A DNA stretch of 35,638 bases, from assembly GCA_002783865.1 (NCBI GenBank), contig PFJE01000043.1, forward strand, positions 6,154 through 41,791. The letters run 5' to 3'. Position numbers and translations under genes: made by a program. The notes below the pieces were generated by a model. The model searched no databases, was not told the origin of the DNA, and worked only from the letters and a program-made list of their open reading frames with translations. This document shows positions 7,965-15,543 of the stretch, piece by piece (the first letter of the stretch is position 1; every line of letters starts with the position of its first letter). The stretch is from Sphingomonadales bacterium CG_4_10_14_3_um_filter_58_15 (GTDB taxonomy: Bacteria > Pseudomonadota > Alphaproteobacteria > Sphingomonadales > Sphingomonadaceae).

Positions 7965-8534
7965 TTATTTCGGCATCAGCAAATTATCGACAATGTGCAT
8001 CGTGCCATTGCTCGATGTCACATCCGCCTTGGTCACGGTCGCCTTGTTGCCGGCGCCATCTTCCAGAACGATGGCGTCGCCGTCCATCGTCGCCTTGATC
8101 ACGCCGCCACCGACGGTGGGGATGCTGGCGCTACCACCGCCATCGGTAATCGCCTTGGCGATATCGGCAGACGTCATGGTGCCTTTCACCAGGCCATATT
8201 CCGCGATGCTCGCAAGCTCTTCCTTGTTGTCAGCCGACAGCAATTCGCTCAGCGCTTGCGTACCCAGCTTGTTGAACGCTTCGTTGGTGGCAACAAAGGC
8301 GGTGTACGGACCATTGTCCTGCATCTCGATGCCAACGCCGGACAGGCCGACCAATATGCTAGCGGTGCTGAGGTCGGGATTGTCCTGCAGTATGGCGATC
8401 ATATTGGTGGGCTGCGCTTCATCGGCAATACGCGCGTCGAGGATTTCCTGCTCCTCTTTGCTCAGTTCTTGCGAACAGGCCGGCAGCATCGCCAACAGGG
8501 TCGATGCGAGAATAAACTTGGGGGCGTTAAACAT
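7965..8534 (-). CDS. Fasciclin (FAS1) domain lipoprotein 1
   Basis: A 189-residue protein with a lipoprotein signal, FILASTLLAMLPACSQE (lipobox LPAC, acylated Cys at about 20), followed by one FAS1 domain (about 45-188). FAS1 hallmarks are the mid-domain GPYTAFVATNEAFNKL and the closing NGTMHIVDNLLMPK (H2-type motif). FAS1 domains mediate adhesion or matrix contact, and bacterial single-domain forms are surface or periplasmic proteins of uncertain role. The start is supported by AGGAAAGG upstream. It is followed by its own terminator and is paralogous to the next gene upstream. Confidence 0.88.
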   Translation of the reverse strand: MFNAPKFILASTLLAMLPACSQELSKEEQEILDARIADEAQPTNMIAILQDNPDLSTASILVGLSGVGIEMQDNGPYTAFVATNEAFNKLGTQALSELLSADNKEELASIAEYGLVKGTMTSADIAKAITDGGGSASIPTVGGGVIKATMDGDAIVLEDGAGNKATVTKADVTSSNGTMHIVDNLLMPK

Positions 8535-8650
8535 GAATTTCCTTTCCTGTGATCAATCCGTTCGCCACACTTCGCGGTCAAACGATGATGAAATTCGCAG
8601 GTCCGGTTACTCCCGCCTGCGGGGGAAAGCAAACCCGCAATAGTGCCAGT

Positions 8651-8683
8651 AAAAAAGGGCTCCGCCAGTCGGCGAAGCCCTTT
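8651..8683 (-). terminator. Rho-independent terminator after fasciclin gene 2
   Basis: On the minus strand AAAGGGCTTCGCC pairs with GGCGGAGCCCTTT across a 4-nt loop, 13 positions with one mismatch, followed by further T residues. It lies about 30 nt after the stop of the gene at 8713 and separates the two fasciclin genes into independent transcripts. Confidence 0.9.
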
Positions 8684-8712
8684 CCTATCCATCCTAGTTC
8701 GGGGGATGAAAA

Positions 8713-9294
8713 CTAGCCAGGCATGATAACCGTATCGATCGCGTGGATCACGCCGTTCGATGCATCGACATCGGTCAGGATCACGGTCGATTTGCCGCCA
8801 GCGGCATCTTCGAGAATGACCGAATCACCATCAAGAGTGGCTTTCAGCGGAGCGCCCTGCACGGTGGTCAGGGTCGCGGTGCCGCCGCCATCGGTGATCG
8901 CCTTGACGACATCAGCCGCCATCAACTTACCGGCCACCACATGGTAGGTCAGCAACCCGGTCAGATCGTCTTTCTTCTCGGGTGTCAGCAACGCGCTCAA
9001 CGTCTCGGGGTCGACCTTGTCAAAAGCAGCATTGGTCGGAGCGAAAACGGTGAACGGCCCTTCGCCAGCCAGCGTCGCGCCAAGATCAGCAGCGGTCACA
9101 GCCGTGACCAACGTGGAGAAGTCGGGATTGCCAACGGCGACATCGACAACCGTGCCAGGCGCGGCGGTTTCAGCCGAATCCATCATGGCATCGGTCGAGC
9201 CTTCATCGACCGATGCCGAAGGGGCTTCGGACGAACAAGCCGCGAGCGCGAAAACAGCGGCGGTTGTCAGTAAGATTTTGGGGGAAATACGCAT
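8713..9294 (-). CDS. Fasciclin (FAS1) domain lipoprotein 2
   Basis: A 193-residue lipoprotein with signal ILLTTAAVFALAACSSE (lipobox LAAC), a short Ser/Ala/Asp-rich linker (about 22-50) and one FAS1 domain (about 52-192). The motifs are GPFTVFAPTNAAFDKV, LLTYHVVAGKLMAADV and ASNGVIHAIDTVIMPG, very close to the classical FAS1 consensus and closer to it than its paralogue at 7965. GAAAGG lies 6 nt upstream of the ATG. Each fasciclin gene has its own terminator, so they form tandem single-gene units, probably from an old duplication. Location should be the outer membrane or periplasm. Confidence 0.9.
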   Translation of the reverse strand: MRISPKILLTTAAVFALAACSSEAPSASVDEGSTDAMMDSAETAAPGTVVDVAVGNPDFSTLVTAVTAADLGATLAGEGPFTVFAPTNAAFDKVDPETLSALLTPEKKDDLTGLLTYHVVAGKLMAADVVKAITDGGGTATLTTVQGAPLKATLDGDSVILEDAAGGKSTVILTDVDASNGVIHAIDTVIMPG

Positions 9295-9418
9295 GATAAG
9301 CCTTTCAAAATTGTAAATGCATCCCTTCCAGCCACAGCAGCGACTGGTCCTCGGATATCATCAATATGGGCTATCACGCGGCGGGTTCAAACCTGTCCTT
9401 TGTAGCGTATCAGCGGCA

Positions 9419-10198
9419 CTACTCCTTGCCGAGATGAACAAAATCCCGATCAAAGCTCTTCAAGTTCGCGCCGCCATCGACGTAGATGGTTTGTCCGGTG
9501 ACCGCTTCAGCGCGCGCCAGATACAAAACCGCCTCGGCGATATCATCAGGGGCGGGAAGACGCTCGAGTGGCATCATCGCCGTGATATTGGCAAGCTGGT
9601 CGTCGCCATATTCCCCAGCCGTCAGCGTCAGTCCGGGTGCAACGCCGTTGACGCGTAGAGTGGCCGCGCAGGCCGTTGCCAAAGACCGCACCGATCCGGC
9701 CAGAGCCTGTTTGGCAAGGGTGTAGCTCAATTGGTCGCGATTGGGATTGCGGATGCGCTGGTCCAATATGTGGATGACACAGGCCCGGCTGTCTCCGGAT
9801 GGCCGGCGCTCTGCTCGGCGCTGGTGGAGAGCAGTCGTCAACAGGATCGGGACCATGCTGTTGACCCGGTAATGCTCTTGCAGGTCTGTTTCGCTGATCG
9901 AGTCGGCGTCATCCTGTCCGAAAACCGAAGCGCTGTTCACGATCAGGTCGGGCGTCCGACCAAAATGGTCCACCACCTGATCCATCAGCGTTTCCGCGGC
10001 TCCGTCAGCGGTAAAATCCTGTTGAAATCCAGACCATTCGGAGCCTGTTTCCTGCAATTTATCGGCCAGCGCCTGTTCCGGCATGACATCGCTATTGCCA
10101 TGTAGAGCAAGCGCGTAGCCTGATTCAGCCAATCGCGCCGCGATCACCGCGCCGACCCGCTTCACGCCGCCGGTGACGAGCGCGAGCGGAGCCGTCAT
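9419..10198 (-). CDS. SDR oxidoreductase, probable pteridine reductase (FolM/PTR1-like)
   Basis: A 259-residue short-chain dehydrogenase. The nucleotide motif is TGGVKRVG (9-16), the TGxxxRxG form typical of pteridine reductases. The catalytic set is D146 (HILDQR), Y159 and K163 (YTLAK). Asp in place of the usual SDR Ser, with 13- and 4-residue spacing, matches the Asp-Tyr-Lys set of PTR1-type pteridine reductases. NSASVFG and the glycine-rich end VTGQTIYVDGG are normal for the family. Its ATG overlaps the stop of the FolB-family gene by 4 bp, so a role in reduced folate or monapterin supply is likely. It is the last gene of the cta-thrC run. Confidence 0.8.
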   Translation of the reverse strand: MTAPLALVTGGVKRVGAVIAARLAESGYALALHGNSDVMPEQALADKLQETGSEWSGFQQDFTADGAAETLMDQVVDHFGRTPDLIVNSASVFGQDDADSISETDLQEHYRVNSMVPILLTTALHQRRAERRPSGDSRACVIHILDQRIRNPNRDQLSYTLAKQALAGSVRSLATACAATLRVNGVAPGLTLTAGEYGDDQLANITAMMPLERLPAPDDIAEAVLYLARAEAVTGQTIYVDGGANLKSFDRDFVHLGKE

Positions 10199-10566
10199 CG
10201 TCTGCCCCGGCTGAGCGTGATACCGATCTGCTCCCCTTTTTCCGAGATCAGCAGTTTGACGATCTTAACCGTGACCCGCAGCATATTCTTGTCCTGCAGA
10301 AACAGCGTCTCGATAATATGGTCCGCGACCGCTTCGATCAGCTTGAAATGAACGCCTTCGGGCAGCGCAGCCGTCGCTGCATGTTTCAAATCCATGTAAT
10401 TTTTGGAGTGATCGAGCGGCGTGTCCGCTTCATAGCGTTCCTGAACCTTCAGTTCGGCCGCGATCGATATGCGCAAGGGCTGGGGCAAATGGGTTTCTTC
10501 GGAATAGATCCCGGTGAGCACGTCAACATCTAGATCGTTGACTTCCAATAGCAATGTATCTGTCAT
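10195..10566 (-). CDS. folB: Dihydroneopterin aldolase family protein (FolB/FolX-like)
   Basis: A 123-residue single-domain protein of the FolB/FolX tunnelling fold. The typical active-site features are Glu23/24 in TGIYSEETH, FKLIEAVADHI for the pterin-anchoring Glu, and the Lys near VKIVKLLI. FolB cleaves 7,8-dihydroneopterin in folate synthesis, while its relative FolX epimerises dihydroneopterin triphosphate for monapterin synthesis. Sequence alone does not separate them here. Overlap with a FolM/PTR1-like reductase makes the FolX-like option worth keeping. The gene begins 36 bp after the methyltransferase stop. Confidence 0.85.
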   Translation of the reverse strand: MTDTLLLEVNDLDVDVLTGIYSEETHLPQPLRISIAAELKVQERYEADTPLDHSKNYMDLKHAATAALPEGVHFKLIEAVADHIIETLFLQDKNMLRVTVKIVKLLISEKGEQIGITLSRGRR

Positions 10567-10602
10567 GGATGTTCTCTGACCATGTTGGGGTTAAATGGCA
10601 AG

Positions 10603-11487
10603 TCAGGCGGACCAGCGGGCGAAAATCGCGGTCGGCAACAGCAACCCGCGCGCCTCTTCCCGGACCGCCAGTTCACCGACTTCTATTGTTCCGCCGAGAT
10701 GGGAGAGTTTCTCGTTGAGCAAAGCACCGAGCGCCAGCGCCGACATGCGCACGGCATAGACCGTCAGGAACAGGCAGCGGCTGTCGGCATCGAGCAGCTT
10801 TCCGCAATTCTCGACCAGCCCGGCCAGATCTTCTTCCAGCCGCCAGACTTCCCCATCGGGTCCGCGGCCATATTTCGGCGGATCGAGCAGGATCGCATCG
10901 TAGCGCCGTTCGCGCCGGACTTCCCGGGCAGCAAATTTCGCGGCATCGTCGATGATCCAGCGGATCGGGCGGTCGGTCATGCCCGACAGAGCGGCGTTAT
11001 CGCGCGCAGCGCTCACCGATTTCTTCGACGCATCGACATGCACCAGATTCGCCCCGGCTGCCGACAGCGCCAGCGTTCCGACGCCGGTATAGCCGAACAG
11101 ATTCATCATCTGCGGCGATTCGAGCTTCGCAAGATTGCTCCGGAACCAGCGCCATACCGGATCCATGTCGGGAAAATAGGCGAGATGGCGAAACGGCGTG
11201 CATTGCGCGGTAAAGCTGACCTCTTCCCAGTCCATCTGCCAGCCCTCTTCCGGGACATTGTCATAGAGATGCCAGCGCCCGCCGCCATCTTCGTCGGAAG
11301 CCGGGATGAATTCGCCATCCGCTTGCCAGTTTTCGTTCGCTGGCGCCCACATCGCCTGCGGCTCGGGGCGGATGAAATGGAACGTGCCGTATCGCTCGAG
11401 CTTGCGGCCATGACCCGAATCGACCAGCGCATAGTCGCTGCGCGGATCACTGATCATCACTATCGGGCCCGGTGCGGTCTCAGCCAT
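10603..11487 (-). CDS. Class I SAM-dependent methyltransferase, RlmI/RlmK-like
   Basis: A 294-residue protein. A substrate-side N-terminal half is followed by a Rossmann methyltransferase domain: motif I NLFGYTGVGTLALSAAGA (about 145-162), the acidic VHVDASKKS after beta-2, and motif IV LLDPPKYGRGP. The DPPKYGRGP form is typical of the RlmI/RlmK-like 23S rRNA cytosine methyltransferase family. There is no PUA domain, so it is not a full RlmI orthologue and its target is inferred only loosely as rRNA. The start overlaps the end of thrC by 8 bp, implying translational coupling. Confidence 0.82.
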   Translation of the reverse strand: MAETAPGPIVMISDPRSDYALVDSGHGRKLERYGTFHFIRPEPQAMWAPANENWQADGEFIPASDEDGGGRWHLYDNVPEEGWQMDWEEVSFTAQCTPFRHLAYFPDMDPVWRWFRSNLAKLESPQMMNLFGYTGVGTLALSAAGANLVHVDASKKSVSAARDNAALSGMTDRPIRWIIDDAAKFAAREVRRERRYDAILLDPPKYGRGPDGEVWRLEEDLAGLVENCGKLLDADSRCLFLTVYAVRMSALALGALLNEKLSHLGGTIEVGELAVREEARGLLLPTAIFARWSA

Positions 11488-12883
11488 CGGACGGCGTGGC
11501 GTTGGACAGGATAAATTCTTTCACCGAATCATAGTCGCCCGGCAGCCTGGTATATTTTTCCTCGCGGTCAAACAGATCACCCACGCGGCGCGGCAAGGCC
11601 GGGCGAACGCCGGTTGCCCGCTCGACCGCGTCGGGAAATTTGGCCGGATGGGCGGTGGCTAATGTCACCACCGGCACTGATGGATCGAGATCGACATTCT
11701 GCGCTGCCGACAGACCAATCGCGCTATGCGGGTCGATCACATGTCCGGCTCGGTCCTGGGCCCAGCGCATCGCCAGCGCCATATCGTCCGGATCGACGCG
11801 GTGGCTGGTAAATATCGCCGCTGCCGTTTCCCGCATGCCGGGCTCCAGCTGCATATTGTGACTCTGCTCAAAGGCCGCCATGCGCTCAGCGGTCTTTGCA
11901 CCATCACGGCCTTCGAGATCGAACAGCAAGCGTTCGAAATTGCTGCTGACCTGAATATCCATGGATGGCGCTGCGGTTGCCGTGACCGATCCGGTCGAAT
12001 AGTCGCCCACACTGAGCGCCCGGTGCAGGATGTCGTTGACGTTGGTCGCGACGATCAGCCGCTCGATCGGCAGCCCCATTTTTGCGGCGACATAGCCGGC
12101 GAAAACATCGCCGAAATTGCCCGTCGGCACGGAAAAGGCGATCTTGCGATGCGGGCCGCCCAATTGGCTGGCGGCGTAAAAATAATAGACCACCTGCGCC
12201 ATCAGCCGCGCCCAATTGATCGAATTGACCGCCGAGATCGAGAAGCGGTTGGTCACTTTCTGATCCGCGAACATCCGCTTCACCATCGCCTGGGCGTCAT
12301 CAAAACTGCCGTCGATTGCGATATTGTAGACATTGGGCGCGCGCACCGTCGTCATCTGCCGCCGCTGAACGTCGGAAATCCGGCCATCGGGATGGAGCAT
12401 GAAGACATCGACCTTGTCCCGCCCTGCCAGCGCGTCGATCGCCGCCGAGCCGGTGTCGCCAGAGGTCGCGCCGACCACCGTCAGATGCTTGTCTTGCCGG
12501 GCGAGAAATTTCTCGAACAACAGGCCAAGCAGTTGCAGGGCCACATCCTTGAACGCCAGTGTCGGTCCGTGAAACAGTTCGAGCAGCCATTGCCGCCCGT
12601 CTAGCTGCACCAGCGGCGTCACCGCGGCATGGGAGAAACGGCCATAAGCCTGTTCGCACAGGTCGCGCAATTCTGCTTCGTCGAGCGCATCGCCGACAAA
12701 CGGCTGCATCACCCGGACCGCAACCTCGACATAGGAAAGGCCGGCCATCGCGGCGATTTCTTTGCTGCTGAACGACGGCCACGATTCCGGCACATAGAGT
12801 CCGCCGTCGCCAGCCAGGCCAGCAAGGGTCACTTGTTCAAAATTCAATGCGGGCGCGGTGCCTCTGGTCGAAATATAATCCAT
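11480..12883 (-). CDS. thrC: Threonine synthase
   Basis: A 467-residue PLP enzyme, the usual length for the longer (type II) bacterial threonine synthases. The N-terminal MDYISTRGTAPALNFEQV and GLAGDGGLYVPE are diagnostic, and the PLP Lys is K112 in LFHGPTLAFKDVALQ. GATSGDTGSAA gives the phosphate-binding loop. It converts O-phosphohomoserine to threonine. There is no clear Shine-Dalgarno, and it starts 12 bp after the SURF1 gene, so it probably depends on read-through from the cta operon. The cta-SURF1-thrC order is common in alphaproteobacteria, although no functional link between oxidase and threonine synthesis is known. Confidence 0.95.
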   Translation of the reverse strand: MDYISTRGTAPALNFEQVTLAGLAGDGGLYVPESWPSFSSKEIAAMAGLSYVEVAVRVMQPFVGDALDEAELRDLCEQAYGRFSHAAVTPLVQLDGRQWLLELFHGPTLAFKDVALQLLGLLFEKFLARQDKHLTVVGATSGDTGSAAIDALAGRDKVDVFMLHPDGRISDVQRRQMTTVRAPNVYNIAIDGSFDDAQAMVKRMFADQKVTNRFSISAVNSINWARLMAQVVYYFYAASQLGGPHRKIAFSVPTGNFGDVFAGYVAAKMGLPIERLIVATNVNDILHRALSVGDYSTGSVTATAAPSMDIQVSSNFERLLFDLEGRDGAKTAERMAAFEQSHNMQLEPGMRETAAAIFTSHRVDPDDMALAMRWAQDRAGHVIDPHSAIGLSAAQNVDLDPSVPVVTLATAHPAKFPDAVERATGVRPALPRRVGDLFDREEKYTRLPGDYDSVKEFILSNATPSDG

Positions 12884-12895
12884 GATGGCGAGCGG

Positions 12896-13501
12896 TTAGG
12901 ACAAGTTGCCGGATTGGGCAACGCCCTTGTTGCGGCCGCGCAGGGCGAGTAGAAAAATGACCAGCGCAATGCCGGCAAAGAGGAACCACTGGACCGCATA
13001 GGACAGATGGTTGTTGGGCACATCTTCGAGCGCGGGCGGCTGGCTTTTCTGTAGTCCTGCCACCGGTTCGCTGGCGACCAGACGGATGACATACTGGCTG
13101 TCCGGCGCGATGATGCCATCGACAATACCGCCGTCCCACTCCGGATTTTCCGGACGGTCCGACCAGCCGGCAACGACTTGCGCTCCCGGACCTTCCGCAC
13201 CCGCGGTCCGGCACTGGGCGACATGCGCCCAGCCCGCTTGCCCGTCGGCACTGCGACCGCTGGTCGAACGCCAGCCGACAACGGCCAGGCAATTGACGCT
13301 CGATTTGCGGAAATAGGGCGGGTTTGCTGCGTCGGGGACAGCGGGGTAGGCAATGGCGGGCCTATCCGAGGCGGCGGCGTAGGTTGCCAGCAACCCGTTC
13401 TTCCACTCCGCCCGTTGCAGCTGCCAGATGCCGAGGCCGATCATGGTTGCGACTGCGGCCAGGACCAGAATGGTAACGAATATCGGCAGCCGCTTGATCA
13501 T
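12896..13501 (-). CDS. SURF1 family cytochrome oxidase assembly protein
   Basis: A 201-residue protein with a TM helix at each end (about 7-25 and 168-187) and a periplasmic domain between them, the SURF1 topology. The N-terminal GLGIWQLQRAEWK and the C-terminal NNHLSYAVQWFLFAG are the conserved SURF1 ends. SURF1 helps insert heme a into subunit I of aa3 oxidase. At about 200 residues it is somewhat shorter than many homologues, with the middle domain compact. Its ATG overlaps the DUF983 stop by 4 bp (ATGA). Confidence 0.9.
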   Translation of the reverse strand: MIKRLPIFVTILVLAAVATMIGLGIWQLQRAEWKNGLLATYAAASDRPAIAYPAVPDAANPPYFRKSSVNCLAVVGWRSTSGRSADGQAGWAHVAQCRTAGAEGPGAQVVAGWSDRPENPEWDGGIVDGIIAPDSQYVIRLVASEPVAGLQKSQPPALEDVPNNHLSYAVQWFLFAGIALVIFLLALRGRNKGVAQSGNLS

Positions 13502-13890
13502 GGCCCGTCGCTGCCGTCGATACTGCCTTCTTTCGCATCATTGCGATGCTCGAGGATCAGCAACAGCGCTTTCGACACGCGGAGCGACCCGACAACGGCA
13601 CCTACGGTCAGCGGCACCCAGAGCAAAATATGCACCCATATCGGCGGATGGAAATTCGCCTCCACCGCCAGCGCCAGCCCGAGAACGACCGCGCCAACGA
13701 TCAATGTCAGAAAGGCCGCCGGTCCATCGCCGACATTATACTGGCTGAAGTCGAGGCCGCAGCTCCGGCATTTTTCGGAAAATTTCGTCACATTGGCAAA
13801 CAGCGTCTGCTGCCCGCACCGGGGGCAGAGACCAAAAAGGGCAGCGGGAAGTACGTCCGGCTGCCCTTTTGTATTTTCGGTTTGGTTCAA
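13498..13890 (-). CDS. DUF983 family membrane protein
   Basis: A 130-residue protein with two Cys pairs, CPRCG (about 22-26) and CRSCG (42-46), forming a probable zinc ribbon. Two membrane helices follow (about 60-78 and 84-104). This is the DUF983 family, which regularly sits between ctaE and SURF1 in alphaproteobacterial oxidase operons; its function is unknown, probably assembly. The start is a TTG only 9 nt after the ctaE stop, in the same frame, without a convincing Shine-Dalgarno, so reinitiation after ctaE is likely. Codons 8-19 also form a strong intrinsic-terminator hairpin. Confidence 0.85.
   Translation of the reverse strand: MNQTENTKGQPDVLPAALFGLCPRCGQQTLFANVTKFSEKCRSCGLDFSQYNVGDGPAAFLTLIVGAVVLGLALAVEANFHPPIWVHILLWVPLTVGAVVGSLRVSKALLLILEHRNDAKEGSIDGSDGP
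13834..13870 (-). terminator. Intrinsic-terminator-like hairpin inside the 5' end of the DUF983 gene
   Basis: On the minus strand AAAAGGGCAGC pairs perfectly with GCTGCCCTTTT (11 bp) across 14 nt, and the loop can add three more pairs. A fifth T completes the U tract. It starts about 30 nt after the ctaE stop and lies within codons 8-19 of the next gene. It could end or attenuate the cta transcript before DUF983, SURF1 and thrC, with translation of DUF983 opposing its folding. Confidence 0.8.
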
Positions 13891-13899
13891 AGCGATGCT

Positions 13900-14766
13900 C
13901 TAGTGAACCGGCGCGCCCCAGCCGCCCCAGACATAGACGACGATGAACAGGAACAGCCAGACGACATCGACAAAATGCCAGTACCAGGCCGCTGCTTCAA
14001 AGCCGAAATGCTGCTGCGGGGTGAAATGCCCCTTGTAGGCGCGCGCCAGACAGACGATCAGGAAGATCGTACCGACCAGAACGTGGAACCCGTGGAACCC
14101 GGTCGCCATGTAGAAAGCCGAGCTGTAGTTGATGCCGGCAAACGGGAACGGCGCTACGCTATATTCATACGCCTGAATGCACGAGAACAACGCACCCAAG
14201 ATGATCGTCAGCCACAGGCCGGTGATCATCGACTTGCGGTCACCATGGATCAGCGAATGGTGCGCCCAGGTGATCGTGGTACCGGAACACAGCAGGATCA
14301 TCGTGTTGAGCAAAGGCAATTCAAAGGCGTTGAGGACCTCAATGCCCTTCGGCGGCCATTGCAGCAGCGCCGCAGCACCCTCCTGCCCGATATAATTGGT
14401 GACAACCCCGTCGACAATTTCCACCGGCTGCGGGAACAGGGAGAAATCGAACCAGGACCAGAACCAGCCGACGAAGAACATCACTTCGGAGGCGATGAAC
14501 AGGATCATGCCGTAGCGCAGATGCAGCTGCACCACCGGCGTGTGGTAGCCCTCATGGGCTTCCTTGATCACATTGGCCCACCAGGCATAAAAGGTCAGCG
14601 ACACCGCCGACAAGCCGATCGCAAAGATCAGCGGGCCAAAGCTGTACATATCATCATGCATCCAGCGGATACCGCCGATCGCCATGACAAACGCGGAAAA
14701 CGAGCCGACCAGAGGCCAGATGTCTGGCGGCAAAATGTGATAATCATGATTTTTGGCACCGGCCAT
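13900..14766 (-). CDS. ctaE: Cytochrome c oxidase subunit III
   Basis: A 288-residue, seven-helix integral membrane protein. It begins KNHDYHILPPDIWPLVGS and carries MILFIASEVMFFVGWFWSWF, with the conserved Glu in the lipid-binding helix. ITWAHHSLIHGDR, GFHGFHVLVGTIFL and the C-terminal WYWHFVDVVWLFLF are all standard for aa3-type subunit III. It stabilises subunit I and the proton-uptake path. Length and gene position (after the Cox11 homologue ctaG) are normal. A perfect terminator hairpin follows about 30 nt after the stop. Confidence 0.96.
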   Translation of the reverse strand: MAGAKNHDYHILPPDIWPLVGSFSAFVMAIGGIRWMHDDMYSFGPLIFAIGLSAVSLTFYAWWANVIKEAHEGYHTPVVQLHLRYGMILFIASEVMFFVGWFWSWFDFSLFPQPVEIVDGVVTNYIGQEGAAALLQWPPKGIEVLNAFELPLLNTMILLCSGTTITWAHHSLIHGDRKSMITGLWLTIILGALFSCIQAYEYSVAPFPFAGINYSSAFYMATGFHGFHVLVGTIFLIVCLARAYKGHFTPQQHFGFEAAAWYWHFVDVVWLFLFIVVYVWGGWGAPVH

Positions 14767-14797
14767 AATTTTTCCCTAACCTTGTCTCAAAACTCTC

Positions 14798-15382
14798 TTA
14801 GCTATCGCCTTTACCGGCGTCTACTGCCTGCTCGTCCGTAGAGCGATAAAAGGTATAGCTGAGCGTGATTTCCTTGATATCCTTGGTTTCCGGATCATCG
14901 AGGATCGCCGGGTCGACATAATATAGCACCGGCATCCGCATCGTCTCTCCGGGTTTCAGCAATTGCTCGCTGAAGCAGAAACACTGGATCTTGTTGAAAT
15001 ACTGACCGGCCAGCAGCGGCGTCACATTGAATGTGGCGGTGCCGACAACCGGCTGGTCGCTATTGTTGGTCGCCAGATACACCGCCATATCGCGGGCGCC
15101 GACGGTCACATGGTCGACGGCCTGTTCCGGCTTGAAGGACCAGGGCAGCGCGGAATTGACGTTGGAATCAAACCGGATCGCCATCACCCGGGTGGTGGCT
15201 TGAACCGTTGCGGCTTGCGCCTCGCCCACGCGTTGCGTGGTTCCGCCATAGCCGGTCACCCGGCAGAATACTTCATACAACGGCACGGCAGCAAAGCCGA
15301 GGCCCAGCATGCCAAGGCCCATCGCCCCCGCCATCATGGCGCTGCGGCGATTCTTGCCGGAAAGGGCTGTCGCAACCGCCAT
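14798..15382 (-). CDS. ctaG: Cytochrome c oxidase copper chaperone CtaG (Cox11 family)
   Basis: A 194-residue protein with an N-terminal membrane anchor (about 15-34) and a periplasmic immunoglobulin-like domain. The copper-binding pair C134 and C136 sits in the hallmark KIQCFCFSEQ. EVFCRVTGYGGTTQ just after the anchor is also diagnostic. Cox11/CtaG delivers Cu to the CuB site of subunit I. Its ATG overlaps the stop of the small CoxF-like ORF by one base (TGATG), so the three genes ctaB, coxF-like and ctaG are translationally chained. Confidence 0.95.
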   Translation of the reverse strand: MAVATALSGKNRRSAMMAGAMGLGMLGLGFAAVPLYEVFCRVTGYGGTTQRVGEAQAATVQATTRVMAIRFDSNVNSALPWSFKPEQAVDHVTVGARDMAVYLATNNSDQPVVGTATFNVTPLLAGQYFNKIQCFCFSEQLLKPGETMRMPVLYYVDPAILDDPETKDIKEITLSYTFYRSTDEQAVDAGKGDS

Positions 15383-15543
15383 CAGCTGCCAGACCCGATT
15401 TTGACGATCGTGATCAGATAAAATAATATCACCATGAAGATCAGCAGCCCGGCCATGATCACCGCCCGATGCTTTTGCCGCGCCTGATAGACTTTCTGCT
15501 CTTCCGGGCTCATCGGCGCCTTGTCCTGGTCAATCTCGCTCAT
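15382..15543 (-). CDS. Small CoxF-like membrane protein of the oxidase operon
   Basis: A 53-residue ORF that is easily missed because of its size. It starts [20 protein letters not shown], continues with a basic stretch (ARQKHR), and has one membrane helix (about 28-46: [17 protein letters not shown]) ending TIVKIGSGS. The acidic start, single helix and terminal TIVK-G motif match small CoxF-type proteins found between ctaB and ctaG in alphaproteobacteria. It overlaps ctaB by 4 bp (ATGA) and ctaG by 1 bp (TGATG), which strongly supports translation. Its role in oxidase assembly is inferred from position. Confidence 0.82.
   Translation of the reverse strand: MSEIDQDKAPMSPEEQKVYQARQKHRAVIMAGLLIFMVILFYLITIVKIGSGS

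Noticed and set aside
8611-8626. Short palindrome TCCCGCCTGCGGGGGA between the fasciclin genes
   Set aside because: Too short to separate from chance in GC-rich intergenic DNA, and no second copy was seen here.
13890-13902. Stop-codon read-through producing a CtaE-DUF983 fusion
   Set aside because: The two genes are in the same frame across TAG AGC ATC GCT TTG, but nothing suggests suppression, and in related operons they are separate proteins.
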